DNA of 64,000 bases from Stomorhina lunata (Eukaryota > Arthropoda > Insecta > Diptera > Rhiniidae). Below are positions 63,973-64,000 of this stretch, one piece after another. The notes under the pieces were generated by a model. It was not told where the DNA came from. It was given only the letters and a program-made list of their open reading frames with translations, and ran no database searches. Each line of letters begins with the position of its first letter. Positions within the stretch are counted from its first letter, which is position 1. The stretch spans positions 23,294,724 to 23,358,723 of the forward strand of contig OW121741.1 of assembly GCA_933228675.1 (NCBI GenBank). The letters are read 5' to 3'. The position numbers and the translations under genes were made by a program.

Positions 63973-64000
63973 CAATTATTGCTCGTTTAAGAATATAAGA

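Larger units (their letters stand above)
62690..64000 (-). mobile_element. Helitron-like element, right copy (cut by window edge)
   Basis: On the minus strand the element ends with the hairpin CCGAGC-AAG-GCTCGG (62719-62705), 11 nt, then CTAG (62693-62690). That matches the known Helitron 3' layout of a short hairpin about 11 nt before CTRR. The next minus-strand base is A, not the T expected for a canonical insertion. Inside lie 132-bp tandem repeats, then GTACTTTTTTG/ACCCATTTTG blocks, and at the outer side (TA)12 beside ATTGCTCGTTTAAG (63972-63992). There is no coding. 62690-63543 pairs with 866-1 in inverted orientation. Confidence 0.6.

Overview
The window reads as a gene-poor, very AT-rich stretch of a higher fly (Diptera, probably a calyptrate such as a blow fly or muscid). 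The attribution rests on dispersed dipteran repeats: elements resembling mini-me and DINE-1, with cores such as GACCATAGCTCCCATA, TGTCATTCCNTTTGTAA and CGGGCTTGACCGACTATAG. No host protein-coding exon, rRNA or functional tRNA was recognised. The only coding remains are two dead non-LTR retrotransposon fragments. The window may be intergenic or part of a very large intron; nothing in it decides between these.

Layout. 1-866 and 62690-64000 are inverted copies of one Helitron-like element with internal repeats of about 132 bp. Between them lie roughly 26 kb of short-unit satellite arrays: A 3.56-5.34 kb, B 7.34-7.81, C 7.81-8.62, D 10.18-13.83, E 17.19-19.49, F 19.50-21.66, G 23.67-26.89, H 29.40-31.54 (G inverted), I 40.93-47.75 (an inverted pair) and J 51.13-53.79. 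Nearly all have a 31-bp period (G and H 32, C 29). Most are built on a palindromic CTATAG or CTATTTTTATAG core set in A/T tracts. Two further repeat fields are a TAACC/GGTTA field (28.1-28.9 kb) and an array with a 269-bp higher-order period, dense in TGTAAACA (32.4-34.5 kb).

Interspersed elements cluster at 35-40 kb and 55-62 kb. They are: a 5'-truncated I-group retrotransposon tail with a 14-bp target duplication (36.06-36.82 kb); a decayed Jockey-type reverse transcriptase fragment (38.63-39.27 kb); a tRNA-derived SINE (39.5-39.65 kb); a tetranucleotide array of about 555 bp attached to a mini-me-like core (49.0-49.6 kb); a 1.04-kb non-autonomous DNA transposon with TTAA target duplications (55.06-56.10 kb); and a nested cluster of DINE-like and mini-me-like copies (56.37-61.97 kb).

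The strongest candidate for something undescribed is the shared 31-bp (about three helical turns) register across arrays whose spacers are unrelated. The palindromic core is conserved, arrays occur repeatedly in inverted pairs, and larger blocks have been duplicated inside arrays (1705 bp = exactly 55 units in array I). All periods, coordinates and identities were read by eye; array edges are good to about 10-20 bp.
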